This document shows, piece by piece, positions 55,056-62,753 of a DNA stretch of 64,000 nt. Location: assembly GCF_001426345.1 (NCBI RefSeq), contig NZ_LMEM01000009.1, positions 726,079 to 790,078 of the forward strand. The letters run 5' to 3'. Numbering within the stretch: the first letter of the stretch is position 1; each line of letters starts with the position of its first letter. Source of the stretch: Devosia sp. Root436. GTDB lineage: Bacteria > Pseudomonadota > Alphaproteobacteria > Rhizobiales > Devosiaceae. The notes below the pieces were generated by a model. That model was not told the origin of the DNA. It was given only the letters and a program-made list of their open reading frames with translations, and ran no database searches. Position numbers and translations under genes: made by a program.

Positions 55056-55367
55056 TCGCGCGCTCCTCCTGCACCTGCCATGCTAGGCGCAAAGTGCCAA
55101 GGCGTCATCCCCTCGGACCAATCAAGCTAAAAAGAGCTTTAAGATCAGGGCCATAACAAGGCCAAACCGCCCCTGGAAAAGAAAAAGAGCGGTAAGAACC
55201 GCTCTCGAAGTTAACAGGGAGGCGTCAAACAGAGGGAGAAACCACTCTGCAAAATCCAGAACAATCTGAATAATGTCAGGTTAGCGCGAACATATTAATT
55301 GTGCGTTAACAGGAGTCGATTTCTTAACCCTGCCTGTTGCTTCTCCGTTGACTGCGTTTGCTGCGGT
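55056..55367. other. 312-base region between rcdA and a small gene
   Basis: No protein gene is seen. The region holds a likely small RNA at 55177-55245 on the minus strand with promoter and terminator. The rest is AT-richer than average. Confidence 0.6.
55177..55245 (-). ncRNA. Candidate small RNA of the MmgR/alpha-r8 (Rfam suhB) type
   Basis: The minus strand reads from about 55245: a T-rich unpaired start with TTTCTCCCTCTG, then GTTTGACGCCTCCCTG, then a terminator with an 8-bp stem AGAGCGGT/ACCGCTCT (55186-55205) and TTTTTCTTTT. Two CUCCC-type anti-Shine-Dalgarno stretches followed by a strong terminator, in about 70 bases, match the rhizobial MmgR family. A promoter CTGACA-N17-GATTTT (55274-55279 and 55251-55256) fits the start. 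The family label is from memory. Confidence 0.6.
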
Positions 55368-55574
55368 TCAGCCGAGGTTGAACGGCCGCCGCTCCAGCAG
55401 AGTGCGGCCGGTCAGCGTGATGAGATGGATGCCGCCGACGGTTTCGAGCCATCCCTTGGCCTCGATCCGGGCCAGTTGCTGGGGCGATGCAGTGGCCGAA
55501 CGCCCCTGTGCCAGCAGCTGCAACTGTTCGATATCGAGAGGCTGTGCCCCCTCCAGCACCGCATCACGTCCCAT
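55368..55574 (-). CDS. Small winged-helix-like protein, unknown
   Basis: The 68-residue product reads LARIEAKGWLETVGGIHLIT followed by LTGRTLLERRPF, which looks like a recognition helix and wing of a small winged-helix fold. It is too short to assign. The ATG has GGGAGG five bases upstream, which supports translation. It is upstream of the small RNA and rcdA on the same strand. Confidence 0.55.
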   Translation of the reverse strand: MGRDAVLEGAQPLDIEQLQLLAQGRSATASPQQLARIEAKGWLETVGGIHLITLTGRTLLERRPFNLG

Positions 55575-55761
55575 CGCCGCCTCCCAATGGACAATCTGCC
55601 GTTGAGGTTAGCCACTTGCCGAACAGCCGCAACGTCAACCCTCCGTTAAGCCTAACGGGGCGCGGCCGCTGAATGATGGATGAATACGCCGTTCCGGCCC
55701 GGTGCAGGCGCGATGGCGTTTTCTGGCCATATTGGCATTCCGCCAATGTGGAGAGACGATC

Positions 55762-56028
55762 ATGACCACTATCTCTGCTGGAGCCGCTGCCGGTTTGCTG
55801 GTCGCGCTCATGGCAATGTCCACCGGCGACGGCCACAGCGCCGAACTGCTGCCCGCCGTCACCCTGGCCAACGGCTTCGTCCATCCCGGCGACATCCGGG
55901 GCTTCAACCCCCAGCCCGACCCGCCCTACGAGGCTCGCGGCTTCGATCCGCAGCCAGACCCGCCGGCGGCCTTCGGCGACGGCTCGGTCCGCATGGGTGA
56001 CGGCTCGGTCAAGCCGGCCGGGCACTGA
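55762..56028 (+). CDS. Small secreted protein with RGF-N/D-PQPDPP repeats
   Basis: The 88-residue product has a signal peptide (ISAGAAAGLLVALMAMSTG, cleaved near GHSA) and a short mature part with a tandem repeat: RGFNPQPDPPYEARGFDPQPDPP read as RGFNPQPDPP and RGFDPQPDPP, then GDGSVRMGDGSVKP, another two-unit repeat. I do not know a function. GGAGA precedes the ATG at 55762. It is convergent with the DUF1192 gene. Confidence 0.7.
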   Translation: MTTISAGAAAGLLVALMAMSTGDGHSAELLPAVTLANGFVHPGDIRGFNPQPDPPYEARGFDPQPDPPAAFGDGSVRMGDGSVKPAGH

Positions 56029-56031
56029 CCG

Positions 56032-56214
56032 CTACAACTTGAACGCGGCGTCCGCAGCCTTGCGCGTGGCGCCGCGCGCTTCGATGGCCGCCTTGAGCCG
56101 GGCGATCTCGCCTTCAAGCATGGCGATGCGCTCGTTCAGCTCCTCCACCGACATGGTGTCGAGCTGCATGCCCACCTCGTGGCCCTTGGGCTTCCGGATT
56201 TCTTCGTCGAACAT
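56032..56214 (-). CDS. DUF1192 family protein
   Basis: The 60-residue protein has a basic N-terminus and a coiled coil, MSVEELNERIAMLEGEIARL then KAAIEARGATRKAADAAF, as in the DUF1192 family of alphaproteobacteria. Role unknown. It is divergent from the quinone oxidoreductase gene. Confidence 0.85.
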   Translation of the reverse strand: MFDEEIRKPKGHEVGMQLDTMSVEELNERIAMLEGEIARLKAAIEARGATRKAADAAFKL

Positions 56215-56299
56215 TGTCAGCCTCCTTTGCGCCGGGGTCGAACCCTCAGTCTAGCGGCAAAGGCTTGCGGAGAAAATCCGCATCGACCAGCATGGTGGC

Positions 56300-57346
56300 A
56301 TGACACATTCCGACATGCAGACCATTGCCATCGCCCGGCCGGGCGGCCCCGAAGGCCTGGAGCTCCAGCGCCAGCCCATGCCGCAATGCGGTGACGGCGA
56401 CGTACTGATTCGCGTTGCCGCGAGCGGGATCAATGGCCCCGATCTGGCCCAGCGCCGCGGTCATTACGATCCACCGCCCGGCGCCTCGCCCCTGCCGGGG
56501 CTGGAAGTGGCCGGCGAAATCGTCGCATTGGGCCACAGCGTCACCGGCTGGCAGCGGGGCGACCGCGTCATGGCGCTCACCAACGGCGGCGGCTATGCCG
56601 AATATGCCGCCGTGGCCGCCGGCCAGGTCCTGCCCGTTCCCGCCGGCTGGAGCCTCGCCGAAGCCGCAGCCCTGCCCGAAACCTGGTTCACCATCACCCA
56701 GACCCTTGTCATGCGCGCCGGGCTGGAACCGGGCATGACGGTGCTGGTGCATGGCGCGGCCGGCGGCATTGGCGGGGCGGCCATCCAGATAGCCACCATT
56801 CTGGGGGCCCGCGCCATCGGCGTCGTGTCGTCCGCCGCCAAGGCTGAGTATGCAACCCGGCTCGGCGCCTTCGCCACCATCGACTATACGCATGAAGACA
56901 TCGCCGCCCGCGCCCTGGCCTTGACCGACGGCCGGGGCGTCGATCGCGTCGTCGACATCATCGGCGGCCCCATGACCGAAAAGAACATCGCCGCCTCGGC
57001 CCGCGGTGGCCACATCGTCCAGGTCTCGACCCTCGACGGCGCCAGCACCAATCTCTCCCTGCGCACCATGATGGCGAAGCAGCTGACCCTCTCCGGCTCC
57101 ACCCTGCGCCCGCAGACGCCGGCGACCAAGGCCGCCATCGCGGCCCGCATCCGCACCGATCTGCTGCCCGCGCTGTCGCGGCCCGACTTTATCAGGCCTG
57201 CCATCACCACCTTCCTGCTGGCCGGGGCAGCCGATGCCCATCGCGCCATGGAAGCCCGCAGCCATGTCGGCAAGATCGTGCTGCTCACCGAGTTCGGCTC
57301 GTCACCTCTCCCTTCGGAGGCGAGACCGGCGCGCAGCGCCAGGTGA
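56300..57346 (+). CDS. NAD(P)H-quinone oxidoreductase, zinc-type (QOR-like) dehydrogenase
   Basis: The protein belongs to the medium-chain dehydrogenases. It starts MQTIAIARPGGPEGLELQRQ, has NGPDLAQRRGHYDPPPGASP, and the NADPH motif MTVLVHGAAGGIGGAAIQIA, then IGVVSSAAKAEYATRLGA. The PIG3/QOR group reduces quinones or toxic aldehydes. Its last residues (SSPLPSEARPARSAR) look foreign: they are encoded by the start of a type A repeat (57303 on), which supplies the stop codon. The native protein probably ended near VLLTEFG. Confidence 0.9.
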   Translation: MTHSDMQTIAIARPGGPEGLELQRQPMPQCGDGDVLIRVAASGINGPDLAQRRGHYDPPPGASPLPGLEVAGEIVALGHSVTGWQRGDRVMALTNGGGYAEYAAVAAGQVLPVPAGWSLAEAAALPETWFTITQTLVMRAGLEPGMTVLVHGAAGGIGGAAIQIATILGARAIGVVSSAAKAEYATRLGAFATIDYTHEDIAARALALTDGRGVDRVVDIIGGPMTEKNIAASARGGHIVQVSTLDGASTNLSLRTMMAKQLTLSGSTLRPQTPATKAAIAARIRTDLLPALSRPDFIRPAITTFLLAGAADAHRAMEARSHVGKIVLLTEFGSSPLPSEARPARSAR

Positions 57347-57355
57347 GGGGGCCTG
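57303..57355. repeat. Half copy of the type A repeat overlapping a gene end
   Basis: TCACCTCTCCCTTCGGAGGC begins here and GGTGAGGGGGCCTGCC ends the visible part. The first 44 bases are inside the quinone oxidoreductase reading frame and change its C-terminus. Confidence 0.7.
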
Positions 57356-57511
57356 CCTGGCTGGCGCGTGGGAATGGCGCGGTAAAGACCCACATCGCCA
57401 TTGCGGATCAGCCCTTGAACCCATATATTGGAGCCTGTTCCCCCTCAGCATGAAGCAAAGAGGCGGAGCGGCCCGGAGGAAAACCGGCCGCGCCTGCAGG
57501 AGAGATTTATC

Positions 57512-58237
57512 ATGACCCAGCCACTGTTGATGCCCAAGGCGACCGCTGTCTGGCTCGTCGATAACACTGCGCTGTCATTCGAGCAGATCGCTGCCTTCTG
57601 CACGCTGCATCCCCTCGAAGTTCAGGGCATTGCCGATGGCGACGTCGCCGGCGGCATCATGGGCGTCAACCCGATCCAGAACGGGCAGCTGACCCGCGAA
57701 GAGATCGAGAAGGCCGAGGGCGATCCCAATTACCGCATGAAGCTGAGCGAACCCAAGGTTCGCGTCGCCGCGGCCAAGCGCAAGGGCCCGCGCTACACCC
57801 CGATTTCACGCCGCAACGAGCGCCCCAATGCCATCAAGTGGCTGGTGCGCAACCACCCCGAGCTCAAGGACGCACAGATCATGCGCCTGGTCGGCACCAC
57901 CAAGTCGACCATCGACTCGGTGCGTGAATCGACCCACTGGAATGCGGCCAACCTGGCCGCCATGGACCCGGTGACCTTGGGCCTGTGCAGCCAGATCGAC
58001 CTCGATCTCGAGGTCAAGCGCGCCTCCAAGGGCGGTCCGGGCGTCGACGAGGTGGCCGAAGGCACCATGCTGATGACGGCGGAGGAAGCCCTGGCCCGAT
58101 CGGGCGGCCGCCGTGCCGAAGGCGAAGAGAATGAATTCGCCGCCAACGACCATCGCCCCGAGCAGGCCCAGGACGATTTCGACGCCGACTCGGTGTTCGC
58201 CAAGCTCAAGTCGCTCAAGAGCGACACCGACAACTGA
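57512..58237 (+). CDS. trcR: Cell-cycle transcriptional regulator TrcR (DUF1013)
   Basis: The 241-residue protein has the DUF1013 core: KATAVWLVDNTALSFEQIAA, FCTLHPLEVQGIADGDVAGG, the PNAIKWLVRNHPELKDAQI helix-turn-helix part and LVGTTKSTIDSVRESTHWN. In Caulobacter this family (TrcR) associates with RNA polymerase and affects cell-cycle genes; that role is assumed here. The C-terminal 50 residues are acidic. AGGAG lies upstream of the ATG at 57512; a frame back to 57428 has no family character. Confidence 0.9.
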   Translation: MTQPLLMPKATAVWLVDNTALSFEQIAAFCTLHPLEVQGIADGDVAGGIMGVNPIQNGQLTREEIEKAEGDPNYRMKLSEPKVRVAAAKRKGPRYTPISRRNERPNAIKWLVRNHPELKDAQIMRLVGTTKSTIDSVRESTHWNAANLAAMDPVTLGLCSQIDLDLEVKRASKGGPGVDEVAEGTMLMTAEEALARSGGRRAEGEENEFAANDHRPEQAQDDFDADSVFAKLKSLKSDTDN

Positions 58238-58238
58238 A

Positions 58239-58283
58239 GCATGTCTCCCAAAAGTGGGCACCGGTTTTGGGACAAAGACATGC
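58239..58283. repeat. Small palindromic repeat around AAAGTGGGCACCGGTT, copy 2
   Basis: GCATGTCT (58239-58246) and AGACATGC (58276-58283) are perfect arms with an inner stem CCCAAAA/TTTTGGG around GTGGGCACCGG. It starts two bases after the trcR stop, as the related copy does at fecB. Confidence 0.7.
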
Positions 58284-58300
58284 GAAAAAATTAGGCTTTC

Positions 58301-58326
58301 AAAACGGCGCCACTGGCGCCGTTTTT
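58301..58326 (+). terminator. Rho-independent terminator after trcR
   Basis: AAAACGGCGCC-ACT-GGCGCCGTTTTT, a perfect 6-bp GC core (11 bp with the A/T ends), 64 bases after the trcR stop and directly after the palindromic repeat. Confidence 0.88.
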
Positions 58327-58442
58327 CTTCCTCCGCCACGACCCGCGACTTTTTGATCATATAATTTCCCGGCTCCGCCGCCTCGACACGAGCGCGCTGT
58401 GGCCCCATGATTCGGCGTCGATCCTCCTGGGAGAAACGGTCG

Positions 58443-60296
58443 TTGGAAAACAACATCCTGCTGGCCATCTTCGTTCTGCTGGCGGCCAGCGTGGCGCTGG
58501 TGCCGCTTGCCAAGGCGCTGGGCCTGGGCACCGTCCTCGGCTACCTCGCCGCCGGCATCCTGATCGGTCCCTATGGGCTGGGGCTGGTCTCCGACAGTGA
58601 GATGATCCGTCATATCGCCGAATTCGGCATCGTCATGATGCTGTTTCTCATTGGCCTCGATCTGCAGCCAAGCGAAGTCTGGCGCATGCGCCACAAGGTG
58701 CTGGGGCTCGGCGTCACCCAGCTCACCGTCACCGCCCTCATCATCGCCCTGGCGCTGCTGGCAGCCGGCTTCTCTCTCAACATCGCGGTGATCGTGGCGC
58801 TGGCGCTGTCAATGTCCTCGACGGCCATCGCCATGCAGTCGACCCAGCAGCGCGACATCACCCACACCGATGCCGGGCGGGCCAGCCTGGCGGTCCTGCT
58901 GGTGCAGGATGTCTCGGTCATCCCCATTCTTGCCGCCATTCCCCTGCTGGCCATGCCCGGGGCCGCCCTCGACCAGGAAGTGTCGGGCGCTGTCGAGGCC
59001 ATCGCCAATCCAATGGACTGGCTCACGCCGCTCATCATCATCGGCGCCTTTGTCGGCGCGGTTCTCGGCGGCCGCTTCCTCGTTCGCCCGGTTTTGCGCT
59101 TCGTGGCGCAGACCGGCGTGCGCGAAGCCTTCACCGCCCTGGGGCTTGCCATCGTTTTCGGCGCGGCCTTGCTGGCCCAGTTCGAGGGATTCTCGCCGGC
59201 GCTCGGCGCCTTCATCGGCGGGGTGCTGCTGGCAGACAGCGAATACCGCCACGAGCTGGAGAGCAATCTCGAGCCGTTCAAGGGCCTGCTGCTGGGCCTG
59301 TTCTTCATTTCCGTCGGCATGTCCATCGCCTTCGACATCCTGTGGTCCGAACCGCTGCGACTGCTGGCGCTGGTGTTCGGTTTTGTCGGCATCAAGATTG
59401 CCGTCCTGTTCGTGCTGGCCAGCTTTTTCCGCATGCACCTGGCCGACCGGTTGCTGGTCGCCATCCTTTTGAGCCAGGCCGGCGAGTTCGCCTTCGTCAT
59501 CCTGCAATTCGCGCAGAATTCCGACGCCATCGGCGCCGACGACCATGCGCTGCTGGCCGTCGCCATCGCGCTCTCCATGGCGACGACACCCCTGCTGCTG
59601 CTGGCCTTCGATCGCCTGATCGCCCCACGCCTCGATGCCCGGCGCCAGCAAGACCACCCCAACGACCCCATCGACGAGCAACGCCGCATCGTCGTGCTGG
59701 GTTATGGTCGCTTCGGCCAGATCGTCACCCGCATGCTGCGCAGCCAGGGTTTCGAGATGACGCTGATCGACGACGATCCGGCCCAGATCGATCTGGTGCG
59801 CAAGTTCGGCGTCAAGGTCTTCTATGGCGATGGCGCGCGGCTCGACCTGCTCCATGCCGCCGGTGTCGGCCAGGCGGATCTGGTGGTGATCGCCGTTGGC
59901 GGCCGTGACCGCATCACGACCATTGCCCGCCATCTGCGCAAGCACTTCCCCTCGGTCACCGTCGCCGCCCGTGCCGTCGATCGCGGCCATGCCCACGAAC
60001 TGATGGCGCTGGGCGTCGAGATTTTCGAGCGCGAAACCTTCCTTTCCGCCATCAGCCTCGGCGCCAAGGTGCTGACCCAGCTCGGCGTGGCGCCCAACGA
60101 CGCCCTGCACATGGCCCAGGCTTTCGAGCGCCACGACAACGAACTGCTGCAGGACAGTTTCTCGGTGCGCCACGATGAGGATGCCTATGTCGGCATGGTG
60201 CGCCATTCCATGGGCCTGCTCGACGAAGCCATGCGCGGCGACAACCCATCTGCCATTCCAGTTGACAAGCCTGCTCCAAAGCGTACGGATTCCTGA
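58443..60296 (+). CDS. Monovalent cation:proton antiporter-2 (KefB/KefC-like)
   Basis: The 617-residue protein has about 12 membrane helices (residues 5-380) of the CPA2 family, with GTVLGYLAAGILIGPYGLGL, ALSMSSTAIAMQSTQQR and FIGGVLLADSEYRHELESNL, and then a TrkA-N domain with IVVLGYGRFGQIVTRMLRS and LIDDDPAQIDLVRKFG, which binds NAD(H) or nucleotides. It would export K+ or exchange it for H+. The TTG at 58443 has GGGAG upstream and gives the usual N-terminus; an ATG at 58407 is possible but has no site. Confidence 0.93.
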   Translation: MENNILLAIFVLLAASVALVPLAKALGLGTVLGYLAAGILIGPYGLGLVSDSEMIRHIAEFGIVMMLFLIGLDLQPSEVWRMRHKVLGLGVTQLTVTALIIALALLAAGFSLNIAVIVALALSMSSTAIAMQSTQQRDITHTDAGRASLAVLLVQDVSVIPILAAIPLLAMPGAALDQEVSGAVEAIANPMDWLTPLIIIGAFVGAVLGGRFLVRPVLRFVAQTGVREAFTALGLAIVFGAALLAQFEGFSPALGAFIGGVLLADSEYRHELESNLEPFKGLLLGLFFISVGMSIAFDILWSEPLRLLALVFGFVGIKIAVLFVLASFFRMHLADRLLVAILLSQAGEFAFVILQFAQNSDAIGADDHALLAVAIALSMATTPLLLLAFDRLIAPRLDARRQQDHPNDPIDEQRRIVVLGYGRFGQIVTRMLRSQGFEMTLIDDDPAQIDLVRKFGVKVFYGDGARLDLLHAAGVGQADLVVIAVGGRDRITTIARHLRKHFPSVTVAARAVDRGHAHELMALGVEIFERETFLSAISLGAKVLTQLGVAPNDALHMAQAFERHDNELLQDSFSVRHDEDAYVGMVRHSMGLLDEAMRGDNPSAIPVDKPAPKRTDS

Positions 60297-60334
60297 GCCG
60301 GAGCGTCCGTTCCGGATTGCAAAATACACCCACG

Positions 60335-60406
60335 GCGTCATTTCCGCGAAAGCGGGAATCCCCCTGCGTCTGGCAAGGGAGATTCCCGCTTTCGCGGGAA
60401 TGACGC
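60335..60406. repeat. Palindromic repeat with arms GCGTCATTCCCGCGAAAGCG
   Basis: Arms 60335-60360 and 60381-60406 are complementary over 26 bases with one difference, and each contains the hairpin CCCGCGAAAGCGGG or its near copy. It lies between two co-directional genes. Similar TCATTCCCGCGAAAGCGGGA elements are widespread in Proteobacteria. Confidence 0.75.
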
Positions 60407-60427
60407 GGGATATCGACCGGACCGCCC

Positions 60428-61192
60428 ATGCCCCTTGATCCCTATTTCGTTACGGTCGCGGTGATCGCCGTTCTCGTTGTCGGCCTCTCCAAGGCCGGTT
60501 TGCTCGGCAGCCTGGGCATGGTCGGCGTACCTCTTTTGGCGCTGGTCATGCCGGCGCGCGAGGCTGCGGGCGTGATGCTGCCGGTCCTGCTGGCCATGGA
60601 TGTCATCGCCGTCTGGACCTACCGCAGGGAAGTCGACTGGAAGATCCTGCGCATCATGCTGCCTGGCGCGGCCGTGGGAACGCTGCTGGGCTGGGCGCTC
60701 TGGTCGGTCGTGTCCGACGATGGCGTGCTGCTCTTTGTCGGCGTGGTGACGCTGCTCTTCATCCTCGATGCGCTGCTGCCCCTGCGCAGGAAGCTCGAAG
60801 GCCTGCCGCCATCCAGGCTATGGGGCAATTTCTGGGGCGGCTTTGCCGGCTTCACCAGCTTCATCAGCCATACCGGCGGCCCGCCCTTCCAGATCTACGT
60901 GCTGCCCCAGCGGCTGACGCCCGCTATCTATTCGGGCACTTCGGCTTTCTTCTTCGCCATCGTCAACTCGGCCAAGCTGATCCCCTATTTCTTCTTGGGC
61001 CAGCTCAGCACCCACAATCTGCAGCTCTCGGCGGCGCTCGTCCCCGTGGGCATAGTGGGCGTTCTGGCCGGCGTCTGGCTGGTCCGCCGCATCTCGATGA
61101 AATGGTTCTACCGCATCGCCTACTGGCTGGTTTTCCTGCTGGCGCTCAAGCTGATCTGGGATGGGGCACGCGGCGTATTCTGGGGGCTGTGA
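60428..61192 (+). CDS. TauE/SafE-family permease (TSUP)
   Basis: The 254-residue inner-membrane protein has about eight helices of the TSUP family, with VIAVLVVGLSKAGLLGSLGM, LPGAAVGTLLGWALWSVV and GNFWGGFAGFTSFISHTGGP and FQIYVLPQ. Members export sulfite, sulfonates or organic acids. Substrate unknown. It is 131 bases after the KefB-type gene. Confidence 0.9.
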   Translation: MPLDPYFVTVAVIAVLVVGLSKAGLLGSLGMVGVPLLALVMPAREAAGVMLPVLLAMDVIAVWTYRREVDWKILRIMLPGAAVGTLLGWALWSVVSDDGVLLFVGVVTLLFILDALLPLRRKLEGLPPSRLWGNFWGGFAGFTSFISHTGGPPFQIYVLPQRLTPAIYSGTSAFFFAIVNSAKLIPYFFLGQLSTHNLQLSAALVPVGIVGVLAGVWLVRRISMKWFYRIAYWLVFLLALKLIWDGARGVFWGL

Positions 61193-61632
61193 ATCTGCCC
61201 GTCATTACGCGCGTGGAGCTTGGGCTCTTCCCCTTCTCCCCTTGAGGGAGAAGGTGCCCGAAGGGCGGATGAGGGGTCCTGCGCTATCCCCGCGCATTCA
61301 AGCATGGGAGAGCGCAGCACCCCTCACCCGGAAACCCGCTGAACGCGGATTTCCACCCTCTCCCTCAAGGGGAGAGGGCATCTGCGGAGTGTCCAAGGTC
61401 TCCGCAGCCACGGAGCAGGCTTCCCTCCCCCTTGTGGGGCTTGGGAGCGACCCGAAGGGGCAAATCGCGGAGCGATTTGAGCGGACAAGGCCATGAGGGC
61501 TGTGCCCGAATGGCTGGAATGAGGGTGGGGGCTCTTTCGAGCACCTTGCATCCAGAGAACAACCCAACAAAAAAGGGCCGCAGCCGCATGCTGTGACCCT
61601 TCAAACCCAGATGGGCGACTTGCTTGTCGCTC
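61193..61632. other. 440-base gap rich in palindromic repeats
   Basis: No gene is seen. It contains two repeat pairs (61227-61380 and about 61420-61540), built from TTCTCCCCTTGAGGGAGAA and CCCTCTCCCTCAAGGGGAGA type arms, then a short A-rich stretch before the DUF465 gene. Confidence 0.55.
61227..61380. repeat. Palindromic intergenic repeat, variant with long centre
   Basis: CTTCTCCCCTTGAGGGAGAA at the left and CCCTCTCCCTCAAGGGGAGA at the right are opposite arms; GATGAGGGGTCCTGCGCT and AGCGCAGCACCCCTCACC form a second, inner pair. The arrangement resembles type A but the sequences differ. Confidence 0.6.
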
Positions 61633-61806
61633 TTACTGGGAAACCACATTGAATTTGTAGAGCGCGTCCTTCACTTCGAGTTTCTTGCGCTTCAGCGCGC
61701 TGACCATCAGATCGTCGTGGCGGGTGCTTTGCAGTTCTGCCTGGATCTGGCGGTCCAACTCCTGGTGGCGCCGTTCGAGCGCCGCGATATGCCCTTCAGT
61801 CGTCAT
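61633..61806 (-). CDS. DUF465 (YdcH-type) small protein
   Basis: The 57-residue protein reads TTEGHIAALERRHQELDRQI, then QAELQSTRHDDLMVSALKRK and KLEVKDALYKFNVVSQ, the YdcH/DUF465 pattern of a short helical hairpin. AGGAG lies six bases before the ATG at 61806. Role unknown. It is divergent from a second DUF465 gene 157 bases away. Confidence 0.88.
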   Translation of the reverse strand: MTTEGHIAALERRHQELDRQIQAELQSTRHDDLMVSALKRKKLEVKDALYKFNVVSQ

Positions 61807-61963
61807 GACAACTCCTTGAAAGCCTATGTGGACGAATCGATGGTCACAAATAATTCACGACTTGTCGACTGCCTTCGGGCCCGCTCTTGAAATCTGGTGC
61901 AAAACTCCCCGTGATCGGTTAACCAGAGGTAACGGCTGAGGCGTCGGGGGTACGCGGGAATCC

Positions 61964-62179
61964 ATGCTTTCGCTCACCAAGGAACAGGAAGCCACCCTGG
62001 GTCTGGAATTGGCCACCAAACGCCAGGAACACAGCGACCTCAATGCTGCGATCGATACCCTGACCAGTTCGCATGTGGCCGACCGCATGCTCATCCAGCG
62101 CCTCAAGAAGCGGAAGCTGGCGCTCAAGGACCGTATCGTCCAGCTCGAAAACATCCTCTTGCCCGACATCATCGCCTGA
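61964..62179 (+). CDS. DUF465 family protein, second copy
   Basis: The 71-residue protein has LTKEQEATLGLELATKRQEH, SDLNAAIDTLTSSHVADRML and IQRLKKRKLALKDRIVQLEN, again the DUF465 helical hairpin with the KKRKL-type conserved basic motif. It precedes purE by 76 bases. The two DUF465 genes face away from each other. Confidence 0.85.
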   Translation: MLSLTKEQEATLGLELATKRQEHSDLNAAIDTLTSSHVADRMLIQRLKKRKLALKDRIVQLENILLPDIIA

Positions 62180-62255
62180 TGCGGCGCGCTGCCTTGATGT
62201 GTGGCGACAATTGGGCTAGTTCCGCGCTTTGCAAAGACCGATGGGGGAATCGGCC

Positions 62256-62750
62256 GTGCTGACAAAACCACTCGTCGCCATCGTCATGGGCAGCCAGTCC
62301 GATTGGCCCACCATGCGCCTCGCCGCCGAAACGCTCGAAGCGCTGGAGGTGGAATACGAGGCACGCATCGTCTCCGCCCACCGCACCCCCGAACGCTTGG
62401 TCGATTTTGCCACCAATGCGCGGGCCGAAGGCTTCAAGGTCATCATTGCCGGAGCCGGTGGCGCCGCCCACCTGCCGGGCATGATCGCCGCGATGACGCC
62501 GCTGCCGGTCTTCGGCGTGCCGGTCAAGTCCAAGGCCCTGAACGGGCAGGATAGCCTCCTCTCCATCGTGCAGATGCCCGGCGGCATTCCCGTCGGCACC
62601 CTCGCCATCGGCGAGCCCGGCGCCATCAATGCCGCACTGATCGCTGCCGCCGTGCTGGCCCTTTCCGACGAGGACCTTGCCGACCGGCTTGACGCTTTCC
62701 GCGCCCGCCAGACCGCTGCCGTCCCGCTCTTTCCCGCAGATACCGAGTAG
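62256..62750 (+). CDS. purE: N5-carboxyaminoimidazole ribonucleotide mutase
   Basis: PurE rearranges N5-CAIR to CAIR in purine synthesis. The 164-residue protein starts [20 protein letters not shown], with the family parts [14 protein letters not shown] and [20 protein letters not shown] and then [21 protein letters not shown]. The GTG at 62256 follows GGGGGAA; an ATG at 62241 is possible. It is followed by purK after three bases. Confidence 0.95.
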   Translation: MLTKPLVAIVMGSQSDWPTMRLAAETLEALEVEYEARIVSAHRTPERLVDFATNARAEGFKVIIAGAGGAAHLPGMIAAMTPLPVFGVPVKSKALNGQDSLLSIVQMPGGIPVGTLAIGEPGAINAALIAAAVLALSDEDLADRLDAFRARQTAAVPLFPADTE

Positions 62751-62753
62751 ATC

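Noticed and set aside
58809..60341. A 510-residue minus-strand frame opposite the KefB-type gene
   Set aside because: Antisense to a gene with clear CPA2 and TrkA-N motifs.
61193..61632. A CRISPR array in the repeat-rich gap
   Set aside because: Repeats are inverted, few and unevenly spaced; there are no regular direct repeats with unique spacers and no cas genes.
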